NCBI GenBank assembly: GCA_026122225.1
Contig: JANEZZ010002658.1
Coordinates: 1-64,000, forward strand
Source: Heloderma charlesbogerti
Taxonomy: Eukaryota > Chordata > Lepidosauria > Squamata > Helodermatidae
Length of the DNA stretch: 64,000 nt
Reading direction: 5' to 3'
In this document: piece after piece, positions 22,027 through 33,125 of the stretch
Layout: the number at the start of each line of letters is the position of its first letter
Position numbering within the stretch: the first letter of the stretch is position 1
The notes under the pieces: generated by a model
The model's input: only the letters and a program-made list of their open reading frames with translations
What the model was told of the DNA's origin: nothing
Database searches by the model: none
Position numbers and translations under genes: made by a program

Positions 22027-23045
22027 CTTTCAGGCTCTGACAGAGGTCTGGGCCATGGCTGGCTGCTTCCCCCCACTGCTGCGGGAGTCTAGGGTCGCCG
22101 CAGGGATCCTAGCTCCAGGAGAGAGGCAGACAAAGGCCCCTGTGTCTCTGTGCCAGCTGCCTGGGGTGCTCCAAACCTGACGATGCGCCAAGGAGAGGGG
22201 GAAAGAAGTCCTCAGCCCATGTGGGGCACAGGAAGGAAGGGTACAGGGCAGACTGCCGGAAGTAGGGGAGCCATATGGGGGGGCTTGGACCCCAGAGGGC
22301 CATTGGGCTCTTGTATAAAAGGCACAGCCCTCCCCCAGAAGGGGCTGACGTTCACCTCGCAGACAAGCCACTGTCCTCCCCTGCCTCCCGACTCTCACGG
22401 CCCAGACAAACAGGTCTGCTGGGGACTCTCTCTTTGTGCAGAGAAATGGGAGATGCCATTCATGGGATGCTGCACCACCACCACTCGGCGCCTCATCAGC
22501 TGCCCGCAAAACTGCTAGCTCAGGCTGCGGCTGCTACAGGCCTCAACCCGCCCCGAGGCCCAGCCAACTGCTCCCAGCCCGGCAGAGTCTGTGAGCCAGT
22601 CAGGGCATGACAGCACAGCTTGAAGCGAGGAGGGGGTGGCTTCCCTCCCCGACTCAACCAATACATGTTGGCACCTGAGGCAAGAAATCCAAGTGTTGTG
22701 CCCCCCCCCCACCACTTGCTGCAGTGAACAGATTTAAGAGCTTGAGCCTCTGTCACTCTGCAATACCCCACCCCCTCTCCACTGACTGAGGCAGGAGCCT
22801 CACTCTGCCTCACAGGAGGGCAGCCCTGCCTCTCCCGCCCCCTCCCTCCCACTGAGGGCCGTAAGAAGCCGCCTTGCAGCTGTTCAGACCACGGGTCCAT
22901 CACGCTCAGCCTTGTCTGCTTTGACGGGGCGTGGCTCTCAAGGGTGCAACAGGGGTCTTTCCCAACCCTACCTGAAGGAGACACACCCAGGGCCATTCTG
23001 CATGCAAAGTGTGTGCTCCCCCTGAGCTAAGGCGTTCCCGTTTTC
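22027..23045. other. Non-repetitive GC-moderate stretch with a TATA-like box
   Basis: The only kilobase in the gap that is neither repeat nor AT-rich. It contains cttgtataaaaggcacagcc at about 22311-22330, a good TATA-box match, but no open frame I can tie to a family. Nothing is called. Confidence 0.35.
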
Positions 23046-23049
23046 TTTC

Positions 23050-24050
23050 ACAGAATCATAGAATAGTAGGGTTGGAAGGGGCCTAGAAGGCCATCAAGCC
23101 CAACCACCTGCTCAATGCAGGAATCCAGGTCAGAGCATCCCCGACAGGTGGCTGTCCAGCCTCGTCTTGAACACCTCCAGTGTGGGAGAGCCCACCATCT
23201 CCCTAGGTAATTGGCTCCATTGTCGTATTGCTCTGACAGACAGGGCATTTTTCCTGATGTTCAGCCAGAATCTGGCTTCCTGTCACTTGAGCCCATGATT
23301 CCGTGTCCTGCACTCTGGGATGATCAAGAAGAGATCCTGGCTTTCCTCTCTGTGACAACCTTTCAAGTACTTGAAGAGCGCTATCATAGCTCCCCTCAGT
23401 CTTCTCTTCTCAGGGCTAAACATGCCCAGTTCTTTCAGGATCTCTTCATAGAGCTTTCTTTCCAGTCCCCTGATCATCTTTGTTGCCCTCCTCTGAACCC
23501 TCTCCAGTTTGTCTGCATCCTTCTTCAAGTGTGGTGCCCAGAACTGGACACAGTACTCCAGATGAGGCCTAACCAGTGCTGAGTAGAGGGGAACTAGTAC
23601 TTCCCGGGATTTGGAAGTTATGCTTCTATTAATGCAGCCCCAAATAGCATTTGCCTTTTTTGCAGCCACATCACATTGTTGGCTCATATTCAGCTTGTGA
23701 TCGACAACGATTCCAAGATCCTTCTCGCTTGTCGTGTTGTTGAGCCACGTATCCCCCATCTTGTAACTGTGCATTTGGTAGAGGGGAACTAGTACTTCCT
23801 GGGATTTGGAAGCTATGCATTCCCACAGTCCACAAGGGAGGTTACCTGATCAAAAAATGAGATCAGATTCGTCTGACAGGATTTGTTCTTGACAAATCCA
23901 TCTTGGCTTTGAGTAATCACTGCATTGTTTTCAAAGTGCTTAGAGATGGATTGCTTTATAATCATTTTTCCCAATGATTGATGTCAGACTGACTGGTCTG
24001 TAGTTCCCAGGTTCCTCCTTTTTGCCCTGTTTGAAGATAGGGACAACATT
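23050..24050 (-). mobile_element. CR1 LINE 3' half
   Basis: Minus-strand CR1 from 3' tail through a frame at 23283-23774 (HSYKMGDTWLN to [11 protein letters not shown]). A diverged RT stretch follows, with a deletion at about 23778, ending at the NVVPIFKQG block near 24050. Confidence 0.8.
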
Positions 24051-24262
24051 CGATTGATTGGCATATGGTCAAGGAACACCTAATTACTTCGAATTAGTTC
24101 AAATCTCCAGGGCCAGATGAACAGCATCCTAGAGTAATAAAGGAACTGGCAGAAGAGCTCTCAGAACCACTGTCTATTCTCTTTCAGAAATCATGGAGGA
24201 TGGGTGAAGTGCCAGATGACTGGAGCAGGACTAATGTTGTCCCTATCTTCAAAAAAGCTGCC
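24051..24262 (+). mobile_element. CR1 5' portion in inverted orientation
   Basis: Plus-strand CR1 from the HMVKEHLI block through SPGPDE and PDDW to NVVPIFKK. It lies head to head with the minus CR1 that begins at the same block, the arrangement expected from twin priming. Confidence 0.75.
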
Positions 24263-24265
24263 GGT

Positions 24266-24550
24266 TAGTTAATGGGGTCAAGTTCAAAGAAGCCAGATTC
24301 CGACTGAATATCAGAAAAAATGTCCTGACTGTTATAGCAATGCAACAATGGAACCAATTCCCTAGGGAGGTAGTGGGCTCTCCCACACTGGAGGCATTCA
24401 AAATGAAGCTGGACAGCTATCTGTCAGGGATGCTTTGACTTAGATTCCTGCATTGAGCAGGGGCTTGTACTCAGTGGTCTTATAGGCCCCTTCCAATCCA
24501 ACTATTCTATGATTCTAAGTTACAGGAAGCCAGATTCCAGCTGAACATCC
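24266..24550 (+). mobile_element. CR1 3' tails
   Basis: Plus-strand CR1 C-terminus and tail (aagccagattccgactgaat to ctattctatgattcta), followed by a second short stub aagttacaggaagccagatt at 24515. Confidence 0.75.
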
Positions 24551-25572
24551 CAAATGTGTACATTGAAGCCCCAAAAGGGCCCCAAAAGGGCCACCTTCAG
24601 TGTACATGTATAGGAATTACGGACCTAAGACTTGCAAGTTTTGGACAAATGGAACTTGACCCATCCAAACAGTTGCCCTTAGTTGGGACCTTTGATTTGG
24701 ACAGAATTGGGCATTTAAAGGGAGCCTTGGAATCTCGGGGTCCTAGGTGGTACAGGGTCAATGAGAATGTATTTCTTGGTTGTTGAGATGTCAAAAAAGT
24801 CATCTAAGTCCCAGGGAGTGGAGTCCTAAGGACTCCCAAGAAAAACTGAAAGACCAGGCCAGATTTTGAAACTTCAGCGAAAAGCCACAGGAATTTAGAG
24901 AAGAATTGCAAACAGTGATCACTTGTTAAAATCCTAGTTGGGCTACCATGAACCAACTCATGTGAATTATTTTGCCCAAAGAAGTGTGCACTAGATTAAA
25001 GGAACAAGCAAATTGGCCAAATCAAGAACCAGCTGACCATAATACTTTAGATCAAGCATGAGGGTTGGCTGAGGATCCTCTGTATGGTCATGTATTAGCT
25101 AATGTGTTTGAACATGTACTGTAGCTCAAGCTCAACCTTTTTTGTGTACCTGTAAGTGTTATTTCACAGAGAAGAAAATGCAAGCTAAACTGAATGTTTG
25201 TTGAGAGATGCTGCATGTGCTAGAATGATGCTGTCGAGACAAGAATGAGATTTTAAAGTGGTCTGAGCAAGTGTAAACTTTTATTGGAAGTCATTGGTGA
25301 GATATATTTGTACACTGAAGTAACAGTAGATTTGAAATCCTATGTGTTGCACATCAACTCATCGTTATGTTATTATTTTCTTGCTTTGTCTTTTTGCTTT
25401 ATACATATGTAGCCTAGCAAGCTTAATGATAAATTATTTGTTTTAAGTGTTTTATAAACAACTACATACAGAATCTGTGAGAATTCAAAGAAGGAGTGTA
25501 TTAGATTTAGTTTCAAAATAATAGCAAGCAGTCAGGTGTGAATTTGCCCAGAATCATATCCAGTAATAATGC
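24551..25572. other. AT-rich unassigned stretch
   Basis: Contains a 76-codon plus frame (24556-24786; GTFDLDRIGHLKGALES) that I do not recognise and a tandem of ccccaaaaggg. It may be a decayed retroviral internal region, given the integrase remnant at 26870, but I cannot support that from residues. Confidence 0.3.
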
Positions 25573-25855
25573 AGTAATCATAGAATCATAGATAGAATCA
25601 TAGAATAGTAGGGTTGGAAGGGGCCTACAAGGCCATCGAGTCCAACCCCCTGCTCAATGCAGGAATCCAAGTCAGAGCATCCCTGACAAATGGCTGTCCA
25701 GCCTCGTCTTGAAGGCCTCCAGTGTGGGAGAGCCCACCACCTCCCCAGGTAATTGGTTCCATTGCCGTATTGCTCTGACACTCAGGAAGTTTTTCCTGAT
25801 GTTCAGCCGGAATCTGGCTTCCTGTAACTTGAGCCCATTATTCAATGTCCTTGAA
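25573..25855 (-). mobile_element. CR1 3' end
   Basis: Minus-strand CR1 tail, little diverged, with a duplicated atagaatcata at its 3' edge, cut after gagcccattattcaatgtcc. The following 25856-26174 is AT-rich and unassigned. Confidence 0.85.
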
Positions 25856-26174
25856 TATTAATCAATAGCATAAGAATGCTGATTTGCTAGAAAGTTGGCA
25901 ATTTTCATGATGTAGAGTTTGTTCTTATAGCTGTATTCACATAGAGTGAAAGCCACGCCTTTTGCTACTCACAGAAGCTAAAACAATGCACCGTAATTAC
26001 TCTTCACACTTTGTACTTTGTAACTGATAAGGAATGCTTCTTTCTGTACTGTGAGAAAACTTATTTTGCTGCCAAAAGAGAAAGGCCTTGGTGAAGGGGG
26101 GGCAGCATTGTGTGTTCTTTTTGACTGTTTTCTAACTTAGTGAGACTTGCTTTATAAAATCCTGAGTGACTAAT

Positions 26175-26590
26175 GGAGCAATCATATCGGGATAGGCGGC
26201 TGCCTCCAAACTTGGAGGCGACCACCTATCCAAAGCAGGGCAGGAGAAGCACAGAGGGGATCGTTCCCTCCGCGTTTCTCCTGCCCTGCTTTTTCAGATC
26301 ACAGAGCAGGGAAAGAGGCTGCTGTATGACACATAGGATGTGTAGTATAGGCAGTTACGCTCTCCCTGCCCCGTAACGCCCCCAGCCATGCCCCTTTCTG
26401 GCTGCTCTGCTCTCATCTTGTGAGCTCGGAGGACGGGGCTGTTCCGTGCTGCCTCAGAGGCAGCGCAGAAGTGGGGGAAGGTCGGTTCTCCTGGAACTGA
26501 CCTCGGAGCGCGGGCTCCAAGGTCAGTTCCTGGAAAACAACATATCCTATCGCCATCTAGCCACTGTCTAGCGGCCATAGGATTGCTCCC
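26175..26590. mobile_element. Foldback/MITE-like element of successive hairpins
   Basis: Ends are inverted repeats: ggagcaatcatat at 26175 and ataggattgctcc at 26577. Inside are hairpins. ggatagg (26190) pairs with cctatcc (26225), enclosing gcctcc/ggaggc. A perfect 17-bp stem joins 26232-26248 to 26276-26292. ggaactgacct (26493-26503) pairs with aggtcagttcc (26520-26530). A terminal atcctat...ataggat hairpin ends it. No open frame of note. Likely a nonautonomous DNA transposon; the family is unknown to me. Confidence 0.65.
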
Positions 26591-26869
26591 TTGGCCTGTT
26601 ACCTGTTTTTGTCTGAAAGAAGGTGCACCATATGCTCAGATAGCCAACCCTGAAGTACGGCGCCCCGTCACTCCCCTGGAAACCACAGCGACTGAACAGA
26701 GAGTTAAGGGACATGTAAGCTTTCTTATAACATACAAATAGATTTCATTCAGATGAAGAAATGTTATTCTTTTAAATATGTATTAGTAGTTGTGTGTACA
26801 AAGTTCTGCAAATTCAACAGCATTTCCAGTGCCCCTACTAGCCAACAGGGCTAGTAGAAAAAAAAAGAA

Positions 26870-27175
26870 GTCTTAAAGAACAAATTAGCCAAAATCTGTG
26901 CTGAAACTGGACTTAAATGGCCAGATGCTCTACCTTTGGCCCTGATAAACATATGTGCCACTTCACACCGACAAACTGCTCAGTGCCCATGAGATCCGTA
27001 TAAAGAAGCCCATGAGACTCCTGTCTTCAGCACCTATTAAAGAACATCTTACTAACTTGCATTTAAGAGATGAGACTGTGTTGAACTATTGCCAAGCATT
27101 AATGAAGTGTGTGAAGGCTTTCCATTCACAGCTTAAAAAATGCTTCCAGACATTCCTATGATACAGTGTCACAAA
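26870..27175 (+). pseudogene. Endogenous retrovirus pol fragment (integrase C-terminal part)
   Basis: Reading across frames shows the integrase pattern ETGLKWPDALPLAL and a decayed HRQT...PYEI...RPMRLL region, continuing into the open frame 26955-27161. Damaged by frameshifts and truncated on both sides. It resembles gamma/epsilon-type retroviral integrases; class assignment is inference. No complete viral gene is present. Confidence 0.65.
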
Positions 27176-27194
27176 CTGTAGCCTAGAGATTTCA

Positions 27195-29800
27195 GGAAGT
27201 TTTCCCCTGATGTTCAGCCAGAATCTGGCTTCCTGTCACTTGAGCCCATTATTCAATGTCCTGCACTCTGGGATGATCGAGAAGAGATCCTGGCCTTCCT
27301 CTCTGTGACAACCTTTCAAGTACTTGAAGAGCGCTATCCTATCTCCCCTCAGTCTTCTCTTCTCAAGGCTAAACATGCCCAATGCTTTCAGTCTCTCTTC
27401 ATAGGGCTTTGTTTCCAGTCCCCTAATCATCTTTGTTGCCCTCCTCTGAACCCTCTCCAGTTTGTCTGCATCCTTCTTAAAGTGTGGTGCCCAGAACTGG
27501 ACACAATACTCCAGATGAGGCCTAACCAGTGCTGAGTAGAGGGGAACTAGTACTTCCCAGGATTTGGAAGCTATGCTTCTATTAATGCAGCCCAAAAGAG
27601 CATTGGCCTTTTTTGCAGCCACATCACATTGTTGGCTCATATGTGATCGACAACAATTCCAAGATCCTTCTTGCTTGTCGTGTTGTTGAGTCACGTATCC
27701 CTCATCTTGTAACTCTGCATTTGGTTTCTTTTTCCTAGGTGCAGAACTTGGCATTTATCCCTATAAAATGTCATTCTGTTGTTTTCTGCCCAGTGCTCCA
27801 GTCTATCAAGATCCCTTTGAATTTTGTTTCTGTCTTCCAAAGTATTAGCTATCCCTCCCAATTTTGTGTCATCTGCAAATTTGATCAGCATTCCCTGCAC
27901 CTCCTCCTCTAAGTCATTAATGAAAATGACTTGAAGAGCACTGGGCCCAGGACTGAGCCCTGCGGTACCCCACTCGTTACCTCTCCCCAGCTTGAGAAGG
28001 TCCCATTGATAAGCACTCCTTGATTCCGATTCTGTAGCCAACTGTGGATCCACCAGATCGTTGTTTCATCTAGTCCACTTTGAGCTAGTTTGCTCATCAG
28101 GATATCATGAGGCACTTTGTCAAAAGCTTTGCTGAAGTCGAGGTATATGATGTCTACAGCATTCCTACGGTCCACAAGGGAGTTGACTTGATCAAAAAAT
28201 GAGATCAGATTCGTCTGGCAGGCCTTGTTCTTGACAAATCCATGTTGGCTTCGAGTAATCACGGCATTGTTTTCAAGGTGCTTCCAGATGGATTGCTTTA
28301 TCATCTGCTCCAGAATTTTCCCAGGGATTGATGTCAGACTGACTGGTCTGTAGTTCCCAGGTTCCTCCTTTTTACCCTTTTTGAAGATAGGGACAACGTT
28401 AGCCCTCCTCCAGTCATCTGGCACTTCCCCCGTCCTCCATGATTTCTCAAAGAGAATAGACAGCGGTTCTGAGAGTTCTTCTGCCAGTTCCTTTATGACT
28501 CTAGGATGCAGTTCATCTGGCCCTGGAGATTTGAACTCATTCAAAGAAATTAGGTGTTCCTTGACCATATGCCTATTGATCTCAAGCTGCAATCCTGCCC
28601 CTTCAGCCTGTACTTCGCCTTTGCCAGGGGGGTCATAGACCCTCTTTTGGGAGAAGACTGACTGAGCCAAAGTAGGAATTGAGCACCTCTGCCTTTTCTT
28701 TGTCCTCTGTGATCATTTTGCCATCCTTATTTAATAGCTGAACCACCATCTCTTTCCTCTGCCTTTTACTATACACGTAGCTGAAGAAAGCCTTTTTGTT
28801 GGTTGTAGCATCCCTCGCTAACCTCCGCTCGTTCTCAGCTTTAGCCTTCCTGACGACATCCCTGCAATTCTGTGCTACCTGCCTGTACTATTCCTTTGTT
28901 GCTTGGCCTTCTTTCCACTTCCTATATGTGTCCTTTTTTGATTTCAGGTCATCTCTAAGCTTTTTGTGAAGCCACATTGGCTTATTCTGTTGTCTTCCTC
29001 CTTTTTTTCTTGTTGGAATGGTTTGTAATTGTGCCTTGAGAATTTCCTTTTTCAAAAGCTCCCACCCATCTTGGACCCCTTTTCTCATTAGCATCAATTG
29101 CCATGGGACCTTACTGATCATTGTTCTGAGTTTATGAAAATCAGCTTTCCTAAAATCCAGGGTACGTGTTTAACTACACTCGGCTTTTGCTTCCCTTAGA
29201 ACCAAGAACTCAAGTACAACATGGTCGCTTTCCCCCAGAGTTCCTGTAACTGCTACTTGATCCACTAAGTCATCTCTGTTGGTTAGGATCAAGTCAAGGA
29301 TAGCTGATCCTCTAGTTCCTTCCTCTGCTTTCTGTAGGAGGAAGTTATCCGCCACACAAGTCAGGAATTTCCTGGAGGGGCCATGTTTTGCAGAGTTTGT
29401 CTCCCAACAGATATCGGGGAAATTGAAGTCCCCTATTACTCCTACGTCATGCTTCCTTAAAACATTGGCTATTTGCTTTTCAAAAGTTTCATCCTCGTCT
29501 TCTCCTTGATTGGGTAGCCGGTAGTAGACTCTGACCACCATGTTCCTTTTATTCTTTGCTCCTTTTATTTTAACCCAGATGCTCTCGATGGGCCTACCAA
29601 GCTCCTCCTCCTGTATTTCTGTGCAGAGATATGTATTTTTCACATACAGTGCAACCCCACCTCCCTTTCTGTTCCTCCTGTTCTTTTTGAACAAGTGATA
29701 TCCTTCCATTGCTGTATTCCAGTCATGAGAGTCATCCCACCAAGTCTCAGTTATACTTATCAAGTCATAATTTCCCTCTTGTATTAAGAGTATTAAAAGA
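27195..29800 (-). mobile_element. Long CR1 LINE, 3' UTR truncated
   Basis: Minus-strand ORF2 in pieces: endonuclease 29862-29170 (ITETWWDDSHDWN, PNQGEDEDE, IGDFNFPDICW, LGESDHVVLEF with the catalytic SDH kept), linker 29121-28888, RT 28670-27909 (IIYLDFSKAFDKVPH, SGVPQGSVLGP), FADDTKL in 28053-27691, and C-terminus 27754-27236. Frame breaks separate the pieces. The 3' end stops at tcaggaagttttcccctgat, lacking the terminal tail. Confidence 0.9.
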
Positions 29801-29879
29801 GTATCTTGTATTAAAAAATATCTACAACTCCTGTGGGATGATTTAAGAAATATTAACAACATCTGAGAACATCTGAGGG

Positions 29880-30606
29880 CCTGTAAGATCTGTTTGAGAG
29901 AAACATGAATGCACCGAGGAGAAGAAAGGGGATGGCTTCACCACCAACTCCCCCGGTACCTCCTGTGTCAAAAGTTTCAAAAACAGAAGATATAGGGGAA
30001 TTAGTTACTCTGATAAAGACTTTATCTTCGCAATTTACGGAGCAAGCCAGAAGGTTGGATTTAATCCAAAATTCCATCACCGCCTTGCAAGGAGCTGTTG
30101 ATTTAATTAATGTGTCATGGCAAAAAATGGAGATGAGAATGAACAAGCTAGAAGGCTGAGTAGCAGCGAATGAAACTTCAACACAAATTTGTTTTAAAAA
30201 TACCTCTGACAGAATTTCTCAACTGGAGGCCTTCACGAGAAGATCCAATGTGCATATTATTGGGATTAAAAATCTGTCTAATGATGTAAAATTGCCTATT
30301 TTTGTGGATAAACCTTTGCATGAGATACTCCCTATTCCATCTGATTATTTACTTGATATTGAGCAGGCATTTCGTGTGCCAAATGCAAAAGGGACTGACT
30401 ATACCATCATAGTCCAATTTGCAAAAGTCTCCACAAAGAATTATATCCTGCGTTTGGCAAGGGAGGGTGGAAGCGTTTTGTGGAAACAAGATAAAGTCAT
30501 GTTATTTCCAAATTACATCAAAGAAGTGGTGAATAAAAGAAGGCAATTTATCAAAGCAAAAAATATGGCAAAACAAATGAACTTGCAATATTACTTAAAA
30601 TATCAA
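29880..30606 (+). pseudogene. L1-type LINE ORF1 remnant
   Basis: Frame from 29905 reads a basic/proline-rich N-terminus and coiled-coil-like region (LIKTLSSQFTEQARRLDLIQ), then a TGA at 30157. It resumes in the same frame with HIIGIKNL (RRM-like) and a C-terminal domain (KTDYTIIVQFAK-like, VLWKQDKVMLFPNYIKEVV, KRRQFIKAKNMAKQ). This matches L1 ORF1 RNA-binding proteins. It is cut at 30606 by a CR1 tail; no L1 ORF2 follows. Confidence 0.7.
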
Positions 30607-30785
30607 TGGACAATGGAACCAATTACCTGGGGAGGTGGTGGGCTCTCCCACACTGGAGGCCTTCAAGGCGAGGCTGGACAGCCATCTGTCAGGGATGCTC
30701 TGACTTGGATTCCTGCACTGGGCAGGGGGTTGGACTCGATGGCCTTGTAGGCCCCTTCCAACCCTACTATTCTATGACTCTATGA
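30607..30785 (+). mobile_element. CR1 3' tail
   Basis: Plus-strand tail from acaatggaaccaattacctg to ctattctatgactctatgac. It continues the L1 frame for some 45 codons by chance. Confidence 0.85.
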
Positions 30786-32514
30786 CTCTATTCTATCCTG
30801 CTACACTTTGTATCATGTCTGAAGGTCAGATGAAGAAGTTTATAAATCATGAAATGGTGGAGGCATGGTTACAACCCCATGAACTGGTTACAACCCCATG
30901 AACTGGAATCTTTAAACAAGCTTTGTTAACTGTTTGTGTTTAGTCTACATGATCCAGGCTAGGTCAGAAGATAAATGATTATATATATATATTTGTTTAT
31001 TATCTTTCACCTTTTGTTTTTTCTTGCTTTTCTTTATTTTTTTATTTCAAAATAGATATGGTATGCTGTATTTAAATTAATTGTTTGAGGGTACAATGTG
31101 TACTTATATATCTAGTATAAAATATGAAATATTTCAACTGACTGTTGAAGGTTTATTTTAAGGTTTATTATTATATAACAGTATATTCCTTTAAAAAATT
31201 AGTAGTAGTAGTAGTAGTAGTAGTAATAATCTAGGCTACTGGGAATGAACTGTAGACCTGTTTCTTGGATATAAGATTGATGATATATTGAAATATAAGG
31301 TTGTTTATTAAACTGTAAGATTGTTAAGGTTATAGATACAGTTTGTAAAATAGAATGGCATTGGAGGCTGGGGGGGTATTGGAGTTTAAATTTAATTCTT
31401 TAAGGGGGAGGGGGGAAGGGGAAAGAATCTTCTTTTTTCTTCAACTCCTTTCCTCCTTCCTTTGCCTTTTTTCCTTTTTTTCCCCTCTTTCTTTTTCCTT
31501 CTCTTTTTGTTATTATGGTGTCCTCATCAGAATATTGTATCGTTGGGAAATTCTAGTATTGATCAGGTTGTTGGTATGTTTGGTATTGTATATTTCATTT
31601 GCAAAGATAAAATAAATAAAAATATATTAAAAAGAAGAGGAAGAAGAAGTCTTCCCTTGGGCCTCATGGGAAAAGAGCCCATCAGGTGCTGTTGACCACC
31701 CACACCGCTTGAAGGTGCAAAGACTGCCTACCTGGATCCCGGCATCCCACTGCAAGAATGTGTTGCCCCCTGGAGACGACGTGCCCCAGAACCAGACAAT
31801 TCTAGATGTGCCCTAACACAGAGTTCATCAGCCCTTTGAGTCATTTTGGACCTGAAAGAGAAGAACATCTCTGGTCGCCATCTTGGTACTGGCTTGTTGC
31901 CCTTTTTCCTGCTATCTTCTTAGACTTTTGGCACTTTGGCCTCCTCTGGATTACAAAATAGCCACCTCTAAAGGACTAGTAGTGAGCCAAGCGCTCGCTG
32001 GCGAGGTGAGCACAAGCCTAGCTGAGCCCAGCACCTGATAATGAAGGAAAAGCTGTCTCAGCCTCCACCAGAGGCACACTCTCGTGATGCGGCCCACCTG
32101 CATCCTGCTCCTGCTTGACATCTTCAGTTCCATGAAAGCAAAGAACAATTTCCTGAAAGTGGTGAACCAGATTCAAGTAGACTTGAATGTATCCAGCTGC
32201 TAGATCTGCAGCCATGTGCCAGTCCATGCTCTTAGATGCACTCCAATGATCCCAATTCCACAAAATGAGACTAAAATGATTAAACCTCACTACCTAGACC
32301 TACCAGAAACAGCCACCTAGCAAGCTGTACAATGCAATAAGCATAATTGTTGTTTGTATTGTTTTGTTCCATGTGATCATCACTTTGATTAGATGTTGTA
32401 TCAGATTCCTTACTAAAACTATCCATACAGCTGAACTGCACCAGATGGTCAGTAGAATGCAAAAAGAAACGTGAAAAAGAAGAGAAAGAGAGAGATAAAG
32501 AGATTGAACAACTT
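30786..32514. other. AT-rich unassigned stretch
   Basis: Holds an AT run at about 30981, a (tag)n repeat at 31200-31223 and a polypyrimidine tract at 31430-31505. The sequence from 31650 to 32514 has no recognisable frame. The last part, just before the L2 and a PPT-like tract, may be retroviral internal sequence. Confidence 0.45.
31199..31227 (+). repeat. (TAG)n microsatellite
   Basis: Eight or so consecutive tag units, then taataa. Confidence 0.9.
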
Positions 32515-32522
32515 ATAACAAT

Positions 32523-32975
32523 CGCCTCCTCCCATATGTGCCTGCCCGGACCTTAAGATCATCGTCAGCGGCCCTTCTCCGTGAGCCCTGCCAAAGGAAG
32601 TGAGGCGGGTGGCTACTAGGAGGAGGGCTTTTTCTGTTGTGGCACCCCGGCTCTGGAATGAGCTCCCTAGTGAGGTTCGCCTGGCGCCTACATTGTACTC
32701 CTTTCGGCGCCAGGTGAAGACCTTTTTATTTTCCCAGGCATTTTAGCTTTCTAGCTTTCTAAATTTTTAGCTTTGCTGTTTTAAATCTGTATTTTAAACT
32801 CCTGTACTGCTGCTAGGTTTTATTGTGGTTGTATTGTTATATTGTGGTTTTAATGTTCTATATATTTTAAATTGTTTTATTGTGTGTTGTTTGGTTTTAG
32901 TTTTTGTGAACCGCCCAGAGAGCTTCGGCTATTGGGCGGTATAGAAATGAAATAAATAAATAAATAAATAAATAA
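32523..32975 (+). mobile_element. L2 LINE 3' end with 8-bp target-site duplication
   Basis: Plus-strand L2 C-terminus (tatgtgcctgcccggacctt; APRLWNELPSEVR equivalent) and 3' end gaaccgcccagagagcttcgg with an (aaat)n tail. Flanked by ataacaat at 32515-32522 and 32976-32983. It splits sequence leading to an LTR. Confidence 0.88.
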
Positions 32976-32983
32976 ATAACAAT

Positions 32984-33027
32984 ACAAGCGTAGATGGTGA
33001 GCATGATAGTCACAAAGGGGGGATTGT
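32984..33027 (+). other. Retroviral internal remnant with polypurine tract
   Basis: acaaaggggggatt lies directly before the LTR start and looks like a polypurine tract. The LTR at 33028 is therefore probably the 3' LTR of a truncated provirus. No viral frame remains here. Confidence 0.45.
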
Positions 33028-33083
33028 GAAAGTAGGACTGACTAGGCCTTGTAAGTAGTTTGGTTCAGGCGAGGTGCCTGATG

Positions 33084-33125
<42 letters not shown>

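Noticed and set aside
22030..22509. 159-codon minus-strand frame near the TATA-like box
   Set aside because: No domain, no homolog that I recognise, and its orientation is opposite to the TATA-like motif.
24556..24786. 76-codon frame as a small host gene
   Set aside because: No recognisable family, no splice or promoter context, and CR1 pieces directly beside it.
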